From NCBI GenBank assembly GCA_963693315.1, contig OY856187.1, forward strand, positions 381,289,460-381,353,459: 64,000 nt of DNA, written 5' to 3'. The notes under the pieces were generated by a model. The model ran no database searches and had not been told where the DNA came from. It saw nothing but the letters and a program-made list of their open reading frames with translations. A program made the position numbers and the translations under genes. Positions 22,558 through 34,620 of the stretch are shown here, in pieces. Each line of letters opens with the position of its first letter. Positions within the stretch are counted from its first letter, which is position 1. The stretch is from Diogma glabrata. Lineage: Eukaryota > Arthropoda > Insecta > Diptera > Cylindrotomidae.

Positions 22558-23624
22558 TAAACGATTGCTACTCAAGCTATTAGTAGCGATTTGTATGCTA
22601 ATAAGGAAATAGTTGTAGTGTCAGAAGATATTGATGTCCTTATCATTTTAATAGCTTTGTCAGGAGGAGTTGACGTTAGTGCGGCCAGTGAAACATCATC
22701 TCCGACTGTTTTTGAAAATCAAACTATTTATTTTTTGAAACCTAAAAGTGGTAGTGGAACAGAGCCACCAAAACTATTCTCTACTAGAAGTCTCGATGAC
22801 CAATACGCCAACGTCAAAGATCATCTTTTGTTTGCGCACTCTTTTACGGGATGTGATACAACATCCAAGTTTTTTAACAAAGGAAAAAAATCCTTTTTTG
22901 AAACATTGAACCAAAATAATTTAGAGGGAAAAGAGTTATGTGAATGTGCAGTTGTATTTAAGCAGCGCTAACAAATATTGAAGAAATATTAGATTCAGGA
23001 ATAAAGTGCTTGTTACAATTATATAAATATAAACCAACAAAAGACGAAAAAGATTTGAACCCGAGTCAGCAACTTAACAAGTACAGATTTAACCTTTTTT
23101 GCGCAAAAACATCTGCAAATATAAAATCTACGAAAAGGACATCTGTTAATCTTGCTAGTTTACCTCCATCTGTTGATGGTTTTAAAGAACATCTTTAAAG
23201 GGTGTATTTCCAAGTTCAAACGTGGATTGGTTTTTATCAAGGCTTATTACAAGAATTAAATCCTACTGATTGGGGGTGGAAAATTATTGATGGTGACTTA
23301 TGCCCTACTCGAATGTTATCTTCTCCAGCTCCTGAAGACATTTTAAATGTTATTATGTGTCCATGTAAAACTGGATGCGGACGAGCTTGTGGGTGTCGAA
23401 AAAATAGCATGTATTGCCCATTAAGTTGTTTCTGCAGTAAAGGGGACATCTGTACAAATATTCAACCGAGTGATGCACCTCTTGATGAAGAATGTGTCAT
23501 AACCACCGATGATCAGGAAAATCGTGCAAATGACACAGAAAATGAAAGTGAAACAGAACAACAACTTGCATCAGAACAACAGTATCCAGTTCTTGAAAAT
23601 GAATCGGATGATGAAGATTTTTAA
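22558..23624 (+). pseudogene. XPG/PIN-like protein with Cys-rich tail (transposon-encoded), broken
   Basis: Part 1 (22558-22971) reads ANKEIVVVSEDIDVLIILIA, TIYFLKPKSG and HLLFAHSFTGCDTTSKFF. The acidic 'D.DVL' strand and 'GCDTTS' are typical of a PIN/FEN1-like nuclease fold found in uncharacterised invertebrate transposon proteins. Part 2 (23010-23624) is one frame over and holds LASLPPSVDGFKEHL, an in-frame TAA at 23196, VQTWIGFYQGLLQELNPTDW, then a Cys-rich block (CPCKTGCGRACGCRKNSMYC, CFCSKGDIC) like CXC/Tesmin modules, and an acidic tail ending DEDF. It thus carries one frameshift near 22970 and one stop, and the N-terminal part is missing. It is the only coding remnant in element D and probably belongs to that transposon. 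The nuclease activity is inferred, not seen. Confidence 0.65.
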
Positions 23625-23767
23625 AATAATATTGCTTATATTTTAATATAATTTTTGAAGTGAAAACTTCTTTTGGCGCACCACACACAGATTTTTCTGT
23701 AGGTAGTAAGTTATGCTGATCCGTCAGCATTTCCATCATTTATCAATCTATCATTTCTTAACGTTTA

Positions 23768-23850
23768 AAATTGCGTTGTGGATATCGTGCTCGACTGATG
23801 TGCTGTAGGTAGTGAGTTCAACTTCTGGTTGTGGTACATATTTTTTTATT
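23768..23850 (+). repeat. tRNA-like SINE head
   Basis: The sequence 'gtggatatcgtgctcgactg' followed by 'gtagtgagttcaacttctgg' has the spacing of RNA polymerase III A and B boxes (compare GGTTCGANTCC; here gagttcaactt, two changes). It is followed by a T-rich stretch. It does not fold as a complete tRNA with an acceptor stem, so a SINE head or tRNA pseudogene is the better reading. Confidence 0.4.
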
Positions 23851-24654
23851 GTTTTTTTTAATTTTTATTAAATACCATTAAAATGTACTCAATATTGTTG
23901 TTAAACCATCAAAATTAAACCATTAAAATTATTTTTTTTTATTTATGAATTCATAAAAAATAATAAAAATTCCTTTATACGAATTTTAAAAAATTGATCT
24001 ATAACGCAGTTTTTTAAAGTTATATTGATACTGTCTTTTGCAATTTGCATTCGAGTCATCATACTAAATAAATGTTGAATATATATAAAATTGAAAGTAT
24101 GTCTGTTTGTCCTTTATGCATTAATACATTAATCATCATGAAAATTTATGAAGTTGTTGTGTAAGCTTAATTTTTGCTTTTTATTTAACTATCGTTTTAA
24201 ACAGTAGTTTGCTTTGATCAATGTTTTTTTTTTTGAACATAATTTTTTTATGAAATTAAAAATAACGTAAGATAGTATAACCTGAAGGCTGAAACAATTA
24301 CATTTGTAAATCAAAATTATATGTATTGGAATTTTATCATCTTCACTAAATATATTGTCGGTTTGGAATTGTATGTAATACATGTTTCTAAAATTAGGTG
24401 AAGACTTAATACTTGTAACTTGATACTTGATAAAATCGATTATATCGATTTAAAGCTCACAATTACGAGACGAAAATCGCATAAATTCTATAGAAAGAAG
24501 CATAGCTTATGTATTATTAAACATGGATGGCAATCATGATAACTAAAACAATTAAAATGGTGGCACTTAGCCGATAGTGATTTGCAAACGGCAACAATGC
24601 GCATTAATACCAATGAATTTGCTTAGCTTCTGCAGAAAGATTTGTAAAATTTAA

Positions 24655-24890
24655 ACTTGTTGATCTATGGGTGTGACAACCACGCGTACCTTAGTCCCTG
24701 CTATTGGCATATGAGTGCTGTTTTTATTTGGTTTACATTGTGAGGTTAGTGTGTGTAGTGAGCGGTTTATCGTTCTGACTTGTTTCTCATGTATTCTACT
24801 AATACGATCCAAATACTACTAATACGATATCAATTGATTGCGATTGCTAATGAAGTTTTCACTTCTGCCGTGCGGTCTTAAGCACACTCT
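24655..24890 (+). repeat. R3 repeat, partial copy inside element D
   Basis: The sequence 'gttgatctatgggtgtgacaaccac...cttagtccctgctattggcatatgag' matches the R3 block at 34500-34555 (inverted there: gatctacgagtgtgacaac, ccagtccctgctatgg). Similarity fades after ~80 bp. Confidence 0.45.
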
Positions 24891-26169
24891 CTGTTTTTTT
24901 TTATACTTATTTATTAAATAAAGTATTATTTTTATTTTTTAGAAAAAATTTTTAAAATTTTAAATTTATTACTTTCAAAAACTTACAATAAAAAATATTA
25001 TAAATTTCATTTTTTTTTCTTAATTAAAATTATTCAATATTTATAACAAAAGATGTGTTTTCAGGGACATTAAAAAAATATATAAAATTTTATATGCTAT
25101 GCAGTAAAATAAAATTATTTTATTAATATTTTTGGAATTTTTTGAGGATAAATTTATTATAATTTGATAACTCACAATCATCATTGAAAAAAAAGTTAAA
25201 AACAATAAAAAAATATTAATTTACAGCTTAAAACCAAATAATATTACTTGCAGGGGTTTTTCATAATTTTCTGACTAAATAAATTTTTTTTATTATTTTA
25301 AATATCAAATTTGACATTAAAGTCACCAAAAAAATTAAAACATGTATTATTTAATTGTACTTAAATTTTTTAAATTTTTTTATCAGATTTTTTTTTTTTT
25401 GCTATTTTCCGAGAAAATAGAAAATTTTTCTTAAATATAAATATCAAATTCGAGGTCAGTGACCAAAAAAAACACGACAAAATTACCTGCACTCACTGAA
25501 GCGCAGTAAACTCGCATTAAAAATTTATACATGCATCTATACAACATTTAAATTTTAAATAAAAAATTTAAATTTTTTAATCGGAAAATTTTTTTTGCCA
25601 TTTTCCGGGAAAATAGAAAATTTTCTTCATTATAAATATTAAATTTGAGATCAAAGACCAAAAAAAACACTAAAACGATATATTGCATGGTTTTGCAATC
25701 ATAATTTTCCAAATTTTCCAAATAATTTTCACAGTTTTCCAATACTTTTTAAAGATTTTTACTTTTTGAGTGAAAATTCGTTGCCAGCGTACTTAAAAAC
25801 ATTGAAAATGATATGCAACTCGTAATAATACTCTAAAATTGGAAATTCGGTAAAATTTTCTCGATTTTCCGCTTTTCACGTTATTATTTTGAAAAATCGA
25901 CGTCGGATTCGTAATCAGCGACCAAAAAAACGTATAGGAACCTATTTTCAGGCTAAAAAACGTATTATTTAAAAAATTATAAATCGACAAAAATATTTTA
26001 TTTTGATAAAAGGTATATTAAGCGGTAGTAAAATAAGGGAGGTCGACCACCAACTTTTTATGACCGACGAATGATCCTGAGGGTATAAATAACATGTTAT
26101 AAAAGAAAAATTTCGATTTAAAAATGTAGTTTTCATTATAAACAATTCTCCCCTTTACAGACTGTACTA

Positions 26170-27139
26170 ATTAAATTCAAAACAAACATTAGGAAGATCT
26201 TTTTACGGAAAATTTGTAATGAATAAAATTCAATCATCATAATCAAACAAATCCAATCTAAATTTTTACATTTGTTATATTTCCATCAACATTTTTTCAA
26301 ATTCGTAAAATTTAAGACAATGAAAACTTCGTTTTCATGATCATACCATGAATCTATGCCAACTAACAGTTTAACCAGCACACAGTAAAACATGTTTTTG
26401 ACAATAATCTTTTTGAACGTCAATGTTATTCTCCTGAAAGTTCGGTATAAATAGTCTTCAAAAATCGAGAAGAGTATAGGTTAAACTGACACATTACAAA
26501 TTATATAATTCGACCGAAAGCTCACAAGGTTAATCTAATTGAAAACATAAACAATTTTCTATTAAGATGTCTAAACAACCTTTTACTTCAAATCAAAATC
26601 AAATTATTCAATAGTTTAATTTGACCAAGATTGCAAAATTTTTCATTTAAATGTTTTAACATCGCTACTGGCACATAAGTTCAAAACAAAAAAAGTTAAC
26701 ATCATTATAAAATTAATCAAAACAAAATAATAATTATATGAAATCAAACTAACGATTTCGTCTAGTAGCAAAAAGTAGCTACAACATATCGACAAGCAAG
26801 GCTAAATGTAAAGTTTATCTAGAAAGTTATAAATTAAGCTTTGGCAATTTAGCAATACTATAAATAAGCTTATGAAAAACTTTTTAATATTGCAAAAAAT
26901 TAATAAAAAAACTTTTTATTTTCAGGACTTCTTGCACGCAAATAGGAACAAATTTTCACTTCTGTTTAATAGATACTTAATGGAAGATGTCAATCTCTGC
27001 TAGAATAGCATATTACTATAAATTTTTATTTTCGGATTTAGCAGGTAAGTGTTGAAAATATAAATTTTAAATTTTAGGTTATGTTGAGTCGATTTTCCCT
27101 TATTAATTTTTGTTAATTTTGACATACTGATGTGTCAAC
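26170..27139. other. AT-rich DNA, nothing recognised
   Basis: No open frame above 60 codons and no repeat relation to the rest of the window was found here. Confidence 0.4.
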
Positions 27140-27400
27140 CCTGTCTAGTAATAGCAAGTAGATATCACTAGTCAAGGTAATATCTAAGAGGTGCAGGCGA
27201 ATGATCTTAATGCAGTCAACTGTAACACCTTCAATCTTATTTATGGAAAATTTTTTGGTGATGCCACTATTGTTTACTCGAAAGACTCCAAATAATTTTA
27301 TATGGGTTTAAATTAATGAGAAAAGGAGTCATAGGATCGAAGCATATAGCACTAGCTAGATTATTGGCAGCCCAATTTTGGTTTTGTTGCTGTAATTTTT
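27140..27400 (+). repeat. R3 repeat, partial copy
   Basis: The sequences 'agatatcactagtcaaggtaatatc', 'gcagtcaactgtaacacc' and 'gctagattattggcag' align with 34250-34500 (inverted) and 18550-18640. It is diverged. Confidence 0.45.
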
Positions 27401-28292
27401 TAAAAAGATGAAAAACGTGATCTACACAGGTGAAAAAGTCAATATTTGAACTTGACCATTTTTGATTTTAATGAAACTTGTCTTATAAGTAATATGGACA
27501 AAATAAAAACTACAACTTATTTAAGAGTTTTTTAAAGTGCATAGGGGTTCCATCCATTTTCGGGTTAAGTTTTATGTAAAGACTTAGTTTAATCGGTTAT
27601 TATTTATCTGGGTGCCCATAGCCCATATAGTACTTTTTCAATGTGATTGCAATAAAAACTGACTTTCATTTAATTGGAAAATCGAGGTTTTGATGGTTAT
27701 TATTGTTTCAATGGATCCACTTGAATCCATATGATAAGCAAACCTAACTCCCGTAAGTTAAAACCTAATTACTTTACTACTGCTTCACTCAACAACACCT
27801 TTAAAATAACTTTAATGTTTCTTTTAGTTAATATACAATACTCAGAAAAATTTCTCTCAGATTTAAAAATGCATTCGTGTTGTTGTGACAACTGCAAAGC
27901 ATGCTTTCGTACTCACCAAAGCCAGTACTGGACTGCCAAGACTCTGTACCATTGTTTTATTCTTCTTTTGAGCCTTTCATGGTTATTGGTTATTACAGGG
28001 ATACTCCCCTAGTATTTTATACTTCCTTTCTTTAATAATATAAACCCAGAAAAAAAACTCTTTTCTTACTTAAGTTGGGTTTAGTGCCATTTTCCCGTTA
28101 GAAAATTTAATCTGATGAGTTTATTGTTGGTGGTTAGTCAGGGTTATATATAGGACTTGGGGTCCTTTTACCAATATACGAGCAAGCTCAAAGTGGAAAG
28201 TTAAAATTACAAGCGGTTTAATGTGTATATAAACTGAATAAATTTATGAAAAATACTAGATTTCAGCATAATTCCTAGGTGGAAGTTGTAGT
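27401..28292. other. no supported gene
   Basis: The open frame at 27731-28012 (+) has a faint LINE-endonuclease-like start (FLLVNIQ) but nothing after it fits. I do not assign it. Confidence 0.3.
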
Positions 28293-28625
28293 GAAGCGCT
28301 GCTTCGTTGACTAACAACGAAGTGGCATAGCAGGTCGCGTACCTAGCGAGATTATTTTTAGCCCCCGACCAGCTTCAATCCACGGGAACGAGTAAGAAAT
28401 CCTGCTAATTCAACACAAATAAACAATCGTACGCGAAAAACATGATAAGAACGGAAAAAGAAAAAGGCAAGTGAATTAACTAAACTCTGGCGACCCCTTA
28501 AAAGAACCACGATCACCCCGTCCAACCCCATACTTCAACACACATTCTATCACACTTCATACACTCACACACTCTCATACACATGCACACCCACACACAC
28601 GATCAGTCTCGGGTTCACGGCGCAT
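28293..28625 (+). repeat. R4 dispersed repeat, copy 1
   Basis: This is similar to 46070-46390. Both open with a small hairpin (cttcgttg...caacgaag here; cttcattgg...ccaatgaag there). Both then share 'gcaggtcgcgtacctag'/'gcaggccgcgtacctag', 'tgtacgcga'-type motifs, 'actctggcgacccctt', 'agaaccacgatca' and a CA-rich tract. The element type is unknown. Confidence 0.65.
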
Positions 28626-28792
28626 ATTGCAGTGATCAGAAAAGAAAACAACTTTTATTTTACTTAGTATACCGACATAGTCTCATTGTAGGTGGAATAC
28701 TACTATTGGAGATATACAATAAAAAGGCAACAACTTCGACATTTTAACTTTCAGTTATGGTAGTTACCCTTTTGATTTGAATTAGTCTCAAT

Positions 28793-29156
28793 TTATAGGA
28801 AAAAAATACGCATATGTAGTGGCTGCTGAGTTTTACAAATAACGACTTTGGTTTTTCTTATGTTAAGAATTCTTAAACCATCAAATTTGTTGGGTCGATT
28901 TAAAACGAAATTATTTAGATGTGTGTTACAAAAAAAATCAATAGCACACTTAGTAACTACGTTTATTACATTTCGCAAATAATTTATAAGTTGAGCAGAA
29001 CAATATGAATACATTATAAAAGTCGTTTAATTTCCGAAATTGAGAACGTTTTAGTTCATTTAATATCCCAATAATAAAAGGAAATCCCATCATTAATAAA
29101 AGTAATTTAATTGAATTATTATTTCTCAGTTTCCCACACACAGGCAACAACTGCAC
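28793..29156 (-). other. two overlapping minus-strand open frames, unassigned
   Basis: The frames 28793-29014 and 28950-29156 overlap in different frames and could be one frameshifted sequence. The second contains a hydrophobic stretch (IKLLLLMMGFPFIIGILNEL), while the first is basic and Asn-rich. I recognise neither. They lie between R4 and a CA-rich tract, so a decayed retroelement is possible, but nothing in the sequence shows it. Confidence 0.2.
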
Positions 29157-29410
29157 TCACACATACATATCTACAATTCCACTCATGAACACACACGCAC
29201 TTCCACACACTCATCTATACCCACAACTACCCATGCCCATACATACATCCATACAAAAAAAAATTTGATGTTTTGACTCGCTCCATTAACCGCATTACTC
29301 ACACATACACACATTCACTTCCATAAATATATAAATATATGTAGGTACTCACCCCGTACTATTGGTCCATCCCTCTCCGTCTTCCTTACTGCATTTAGCC
29401 GGTCATCTCT
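29150..29410 (+). repeat. CA-rich tract (R5), copy 1
   Basis: Imperfect cacacayac repeats end in 'ctcaccccgt' followed by pyrimidine-rich 'ccatccctctccgtcttcc'. A similar arrangement lies at 56520-56660 (ctcaccccatgg, then tcctatccctgctccg). Confidence 0.45.
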
Positions 29411-31439
29411 TTCTCTCTGTTCCCTTCACGTAAATGATGACAACACGGTGTAATCAAGTGACGATGCACGAAAGTATAACAGCTGAGAGTTACAGCTGGT
29501 TAATATGGTTCAACAGATCGAAGGTGATATCAATGTTATTGATACAAGCACTGGTGATCAACTATCTAGCTACTAGTATTGTGCAATCGATAGTATTTAT
29601 AACTATGACGCTAGCAGGTAAACGGTGAGTGAATATAATGCTAATACCACAACAACCACGGTATCATGCAATGGTGGCTGCGTGCAATTGTATTGTCGTT
29701 GAAGTACTAAATGGTGATTACAAAGCGGAGCAACTGGAACGTATTTTTCTTTCATGTTACTTCGACTATTTAAATAACCAGTAATTGTCTTAGCTACTCC
29801 CCTCGGGAACACAGTAATCCGGGACTCAAATTGGTAGTCACCATTTACATTCAAAAACTGATAATCAAACACATTTGATATTGGTCGTTTGTTTTATATC
29901 TATTCGATTACATAAAAAATTTTTTTTTGTTTTATCTTATCATCGACAATGTATCTTTTGTCTATATATTAATTCGGCAAATTTACACTACACACGGACT
30001 ATAAATTAGGTGAACATCGACATTATATCTTTTGTCTATTTTTATATTAATTAGGCAAATGTAATCCTTATTTTTTTATATTACAATTACAAAAATAATT
30101 ATCTTCCTAGCTATCAAAGAAAATTGATCTATTGTTCTACTTTTTACAATTTACACAAAAGTCAATTAGCACCACAACAGCTGACATAAAAAAAATGGTG
30201 TCTAATTCTGAACTACACATATGGAAATTTTTCTAATATACTTTTGGCGATCGCCCGGATTTTTTTTTTACCCACAATGGTATTAACGTATTATCACTAA
30301 ATAATGCAAAAAAAACTTACTCATAATCACCAAGGTTGGACTGATCTTTTCGTACAACTATCTTCTTTGGTGTTCAGGAGAAAAAATGTCGTCCATCAAC
30401 ATTAATTTTCTTTTGTTTAGCGCACGGATTTATTTTGTTTTTTTTATCGAAAATGCACAATCTTGTCACCCATAAAATGACATAAAATGATAAGAAAAAC
30501 TACTTATAATCACCAATGTTGATTTGATCGCTCCGAAAAAACTATTTTCTTTCGTGTTTAGATGATGAAAAATGTCTTCCACCATCCTTCATTATCTTGT
30601 TTTTTGCATCTTCATCCAATAAAATCCAAAAGTCAAAAAAAATTCAAAACAATTCAATCAGCTAAACAAAAGTCGACTAAGATCCCCTCTATACGCGGGT
30701 AGGCATATTTATAGGCAAATAGTAGCAACCGTTTTTATATCACAAACTACAATCACAAATCTCGTTCGATAAATATGTGTACTAAAAGGGTCTTCACTAT
30801 TGTACTATAACTGGAAGTTAACCATAAACAGTAACATCTATTATGAGATGATTTTAGGAAATTACATTTATTAGGGTACCCACTAAAGAGTGAAGACTCT
30901 ACCCTGTGCTAAAATTGTAGAATATTTAAAAAAAAAACATGAATTATAAAACGATTGTAGGAAATCTATATGGAAATAGCGGAATTACGTATACAACTTG
31001 AATAAATGAAATTACAATGGGAAGTATCACACAACTATTTTATGTTCAATTTTTTTTTTGTTTTAAACGAAAATTATTGTAGATGGCAACTACGGGTTGA
31101 GTTTAAGAAAATATGGTTAAGGAAAAATGAAAACAACTATAAAAGTCTCCGCTAATGAAAATTTGATGCGCGTGAAAAAGTAGTGAATCTATAAATCAAG
31201 GAATTATGCAACGCTTTTTTGGTCACCAGACTATGTCATAACAAAGGGCAATAAAGACCCAATAATAAATAAAATTATCGCAAAGTAGTACCACTTGTTA
31301 CCTACCCGGCTAGCGAATTTGAGGTCACAGCCTCGGGGTGTGATTTAAAATTTAAATCCTCAAAACGCCTTCCTTACGAAATAGACAGATTGGTGAACAG
31401 TGAAATAAACAATCCGTAAATACTATATATATCAACTGT
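29411..31439. other. non-coding region with internal duplications
   Basis: Two direct duplications are visible: 'atcgacaatgtatcttttgtctat' (29942) repeated at 30015, and a ~183-bp block (30308 onwards: cttactcataatcaccaagg; 30491 onwards: ctacttataatcaccaatg). Open frames at 29434-29628 and 29603-29872 show no family similarity. Confidence 0.4.
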
Positions 31440-32620
31440 ATAAAACTAATAGCATGTTGCCGCCAACAAGAATATCAGCAGATGAAGTAACTATGGTAAA
31501 TACAGCTGACAACTAGGAACTTTGTTCCTGTACAAAACGTTCCAACGGATTGAAATTTTGGGAAATATCATCGACCTACAAGAAAAAATAACAAGATTGA
31601 GGACGAATGATAAAGCTATAATCACAAAAGAAAAGACTCCAGCATCCTTAGTGATGCCGTAACCTTGATAGCAAGTCATCCCTTTGAAATAATTAAAAAA
31701 ATTAGTTTCCTCAAAAGTATATTGAAAGATAGAAACAATCTCCTTGAAATTATTAAAAGTCTGAGTCCCAAATGAGATGAAGCCAGCTAATAAACCAAGG
31801 ATTGGAAAGAAAAATGATACGGTAAGTATTAGAGATCCAGAAAGAATTATAAGGTTCGAATTTATACAGTGAAAACAATTTCCGATCAAGCTGTAATATC
31901 AGTAGCAACAGGCAATGCGGAAAATGTGTAAGAAACTGTTCCGCCAGTGTATGAATTCGTCGAAAATCAGAATAAAAAGTTCTGAAAATTCAAGGAAAAA
32001 ACTACAGTAAATTGTAAGACCAGCAGACAATGAATTAACCATCAAATAGGTTAAGACAATAGGAACTGACAGAATTTTTATCATCACAGATATGAAATCA
32101 AACACTAAAGTTTTTCTCGAAAACGATAGTCTCAAAAACATTAGTCTCGCAGCAGAAATCATGGAAAGCAAACGACCACAACTGATTATCTATGATGTCA
32201 GTACTGAAAAAAGAGCAAGCTGATTAGCCGATTAAGAGTCAAAACTTTAGCACCAAAAGAGATTACCACTTACGACCAAAGTTCCAAATAGGTCCAAAAA
32301 TTCTTGTATTCAGCTAAAACGAGACTCATTATTCTTAGGAAAAACAGATCTATTTTCTGGTCATCCTGCAGAGTAGATGATTACAAAAAACCATCACTAT
32401 GTTTAAATGTCACTGCTATGGTCATATTGTAATTCGCAAAGTTCTGCAGAGAATCAACAGAAATATGCGGCACTGTACTGATAAAGGACACAACATACGG
32501 AACATATTCTGCCTGTAAAAATTGAGTCATCCTCACTTACACAGTGCAACAGACAAAAGTTGTACAGTCCTTAAAAATGCATAGTAACAAAAAGTAAATA
32601 GAACCAACTATGATGAGTGA
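31440..32620 (+). pseudogene. decayed LINE ORF1 (Gag-like) with zinc knuckles
   Basis: On the + strand the segment at 32089-32222 reads ...AAEIMESKRPQLIIYDV STEKRAS. This is the 'P.liiYDV' motif of Gag-like ORF1 proteins of R1/Jockey-type LINEs. At 32399-32515 a zinc-knuckle pair follows (MFKCHCYGHIV; then CTDKGHNIRN), the C-terminal nucleic-acid-binding part of such proteins. Upstream (31440 on) reading frames are broken by many stops. The two open frames on the minus strand over 31491-32171 are antisense to this and hydrophobic, as expected from reverse-complementing A-rich coding sequence. It pairs with the RT remnant at 33440. Confidence 0.5.
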
Positions 32621-33439
32621 TTAGTCATACGTGAGTAATAAACGATCAGTGATGAACAAATTTTTATTCACGAAAAAGCCACGTTTTCATCTCTTGTAGT
32701 GAAATGAACTATATAGCTTCAAATGCGTTTTTTTAAATTTTAATAGTAGTTGTTGTTTTAATTGAGGAATATTATTTAGAACGCAGCATCCCATTCTTAA
32801 AAACTCACACTTCACCAATGATCTGACATAAATTTCACAGTTCTCACGGGAGACCTGTTATCAAAATGCCGAAACTGGAAGGTTCATAAGAACTGAACCT
32901 CAAGTGAGCACAGAGCTATAACTCTTGATTTATAGCAACAGATGATAACTATCCGCAATATAATACTAAAATTGCAGACTGGCCACGGTTTGAAATGAAT
33001 TTGGCGTCAAACAAAAACTATAAATTGATCAGATCTTAAACAACTTAAATGACACAACCCTAGAAATACCCTAGAAAGATCTGACAGTTCCAGGAAGTCC
33101 AGCGTAAAAAGTAAGAATCAAACGTGGTTTAAGAACTGTTTCGACACCAAAAAGAAAGAGGTAGCTACACTTGACTTATTGAAAACAGTCACAAGCAGAT
33201 ATTAGTGAAGCAAGGCAGCAAAACTTTGAAAAACTTGTAACCAATTATGGCAAAAATGAACCTTGTAGTCTAGTGTACAAAATTCAAACTTAGAAAACGA
33301 AGTGATGTGCACACTCAATAAAACAGATGGCTCCAAAACTAAAATATTTGAATACACGTGTAAGGTATTTAGAAGACATTGTACCCTGAAAACCGCAATG
33401 ACAACACTGCTGAACATGAAATCTTATGCAAACAATTAT

Positions 33440-33850
33440 TTGAGCTACCTGAAACAGACAATATGGGAAATATAGGTGAGGATGAAATACAGCATGCGAT
33501 TTCTAGTCTGATAAACGAAAAGCGCCTGATGAAGATAGAATTAAAAATGAAATAGTGAAACATGCCTGGTGCCAATTATGCGATCAGCTTACAAAGCTTT
33601 TCAACCGTTGCGCTGATTTTGATGTTAATCCCAACGTTTGGAAATGGCGATTTCACATTCAACGACGCCAAATAATTTAGACCGATCATGCTACTGTCTG
33701 TGCTGGGTAAGGTTTTTGAAAAAGTGCTCACTCAAAGACTTTTAAAATTTTTTGAGAATTCTTGTTTTTATACTGAAAAGCAGTTCGGATTTTGAAAATA
33801 TAATTCAACTGAAGATGCTCGAACGTCGACTTCTTCATTATCTGGTATAA
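33440..33850 (+). pseudogene. decayed LINE reverse transcriptase fragment
   Basis: The + strand reads GNIGEDEIQHAISSLINEK, DEDRIKNEIVKHAWCQLCDQ and PNVWKWRF, then after a break IMLLSVLGKVFEKVLTQRLL and YTEKQFGF. These are the first RT motifs of a non-LTR element. At least two stops and one frameshift interrupt it, and it ends at about 33840 after an STEDA-like segment, before the catalytic motif. The spacing to the ORF1 remnant (about 0.85 kb) leaves room for only a shortened endonuclease domain. It is non-functional. Confidence 0.6.
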
Positions 33851-33939
33851 CCTCATGATCACGTATCCTGTAAACCGTTACAATATCTCCATTACTAAGC
33901 TATTTATGTTTGCCAACACACTATCTGACTATTTTGGAT

Positions 33940-34620
33940 ATATTTTTTTTTTTTAATAAAATATTTTATGTAGTATTGTAATTCCATATGTGTCACAATA
34001 ACATATAAAAATCTTTTAAGACCAAGGTCCCACAACAACATACGTTCGGAGGTGTTGATGGACGTAAATCTTTCTTTTTGTGTTTTTTTTTAAGTTTTTT
34101 GTTAAAGAATGGAGATAACAAAACAAAAAATCCTATCACCGACAAAGAAAGAATAGAAAATAGAATAAAGAAAATAAAAGTAAATTAAAAAGTAAATAGT
34201 AAATTTTTACAAAAATTTGCTGAAACAAAACAAATATGTAGTTGCCAATAATCCAGCCGGTTGCATATTCCTTGATCCTGGACGCACTGTCTTTCTTGAA
34301 GATTAAAGCCCACACATAGTTATATGAAGGCTCGTTTCTTCAAGGAAGCAATAGCGTCTCATCATCAAGGATTATTTCACAGCTAAAATTGAGGGTGCTA
34401 CCGTTGACTGAATACAGTTCATCCGCTACCACTCCTAAGATGTCACCTTGGCTAGTGATATCTCACTGCTATTGCCAGTGGTATGTGATATCTCACGTTA
34501 ACTCGTATGTCCATAGCAGGGACTGGAGTACTCGGGGTTGTCACACTCGTAGATCAAAAATAAAAAAAATTTCAAAACAATAAAAACTGATCCCTTCATG
34601 ATGGTATATGCACTTAGTGC
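33940..34620 (-). repeat. R3 repeat / LINE 3' end with poly(A), minus strand
   Basis: On the minus strand it runs from 34620 (ggatcagttttt) through 'gtgacaaccccgagtactcc', 'gagatatcactagccaagg' and 'gatcaaggaatatgcaacc' to the 'acgtatgttgttgtgggacc' coding end. It finishes with a 3' UTR (ttattgtgacacatatggaa) and an A-run at 33945-33956. The poly(A) marks it as a retroposed LINE end. Confidence 0.6.

Larger units (their letters stand above)
19544..26169. mobile_element. element D: 6.6-kb DNA transposon with ~1.2-kb TIRs, possibly Academ-like
   Basis: The termini TAGTACAGTCTGT (19544, +) and its inverse ending at 26169 start long inverted repeats. The left arm is 19544-20498 plus 22219-22475 (split by nested copy B), the right arm 24955-26169; each is ~1.21 kb. 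ATT at 19541-19543 and 26170-26172 may be a 3-bp target duplication. The arms contain several copies of a GGTC.CTGA..ACGAAT..GA subrepeat. The ~2.5-kb centre carries a broken gene for an XPG/PIN-like protein with a Cys-rich tail (22558-23624), a tRNA-like stretch and an R3 piece. Academ elements encode XPG-like nucleases and make 3-4 bp duplications (family knowledge). Membership is inference. Confidence 0.7.

Noticed and set aside
23768..23850. Functional tRNA gene
   Set aside because: Box-like sequences are present, but the acceptor and anticodon stems do not form and the B box has two changes.
27731..28012. 93-codon frame as the start of a LINE endonuclease
   Set aside because: Only a short FLLVNIQ-like match; the following residues do not fit and the frame ends early.
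31491..32171. Minus-strand hydrophobic frames as a membrane protein
   Set aside because: The + strand has LINE ORF1 signatures. Reverse-complemented A-rich coding gives Phe/Leu/Ile-rich frames, and there are two frames rather than one.
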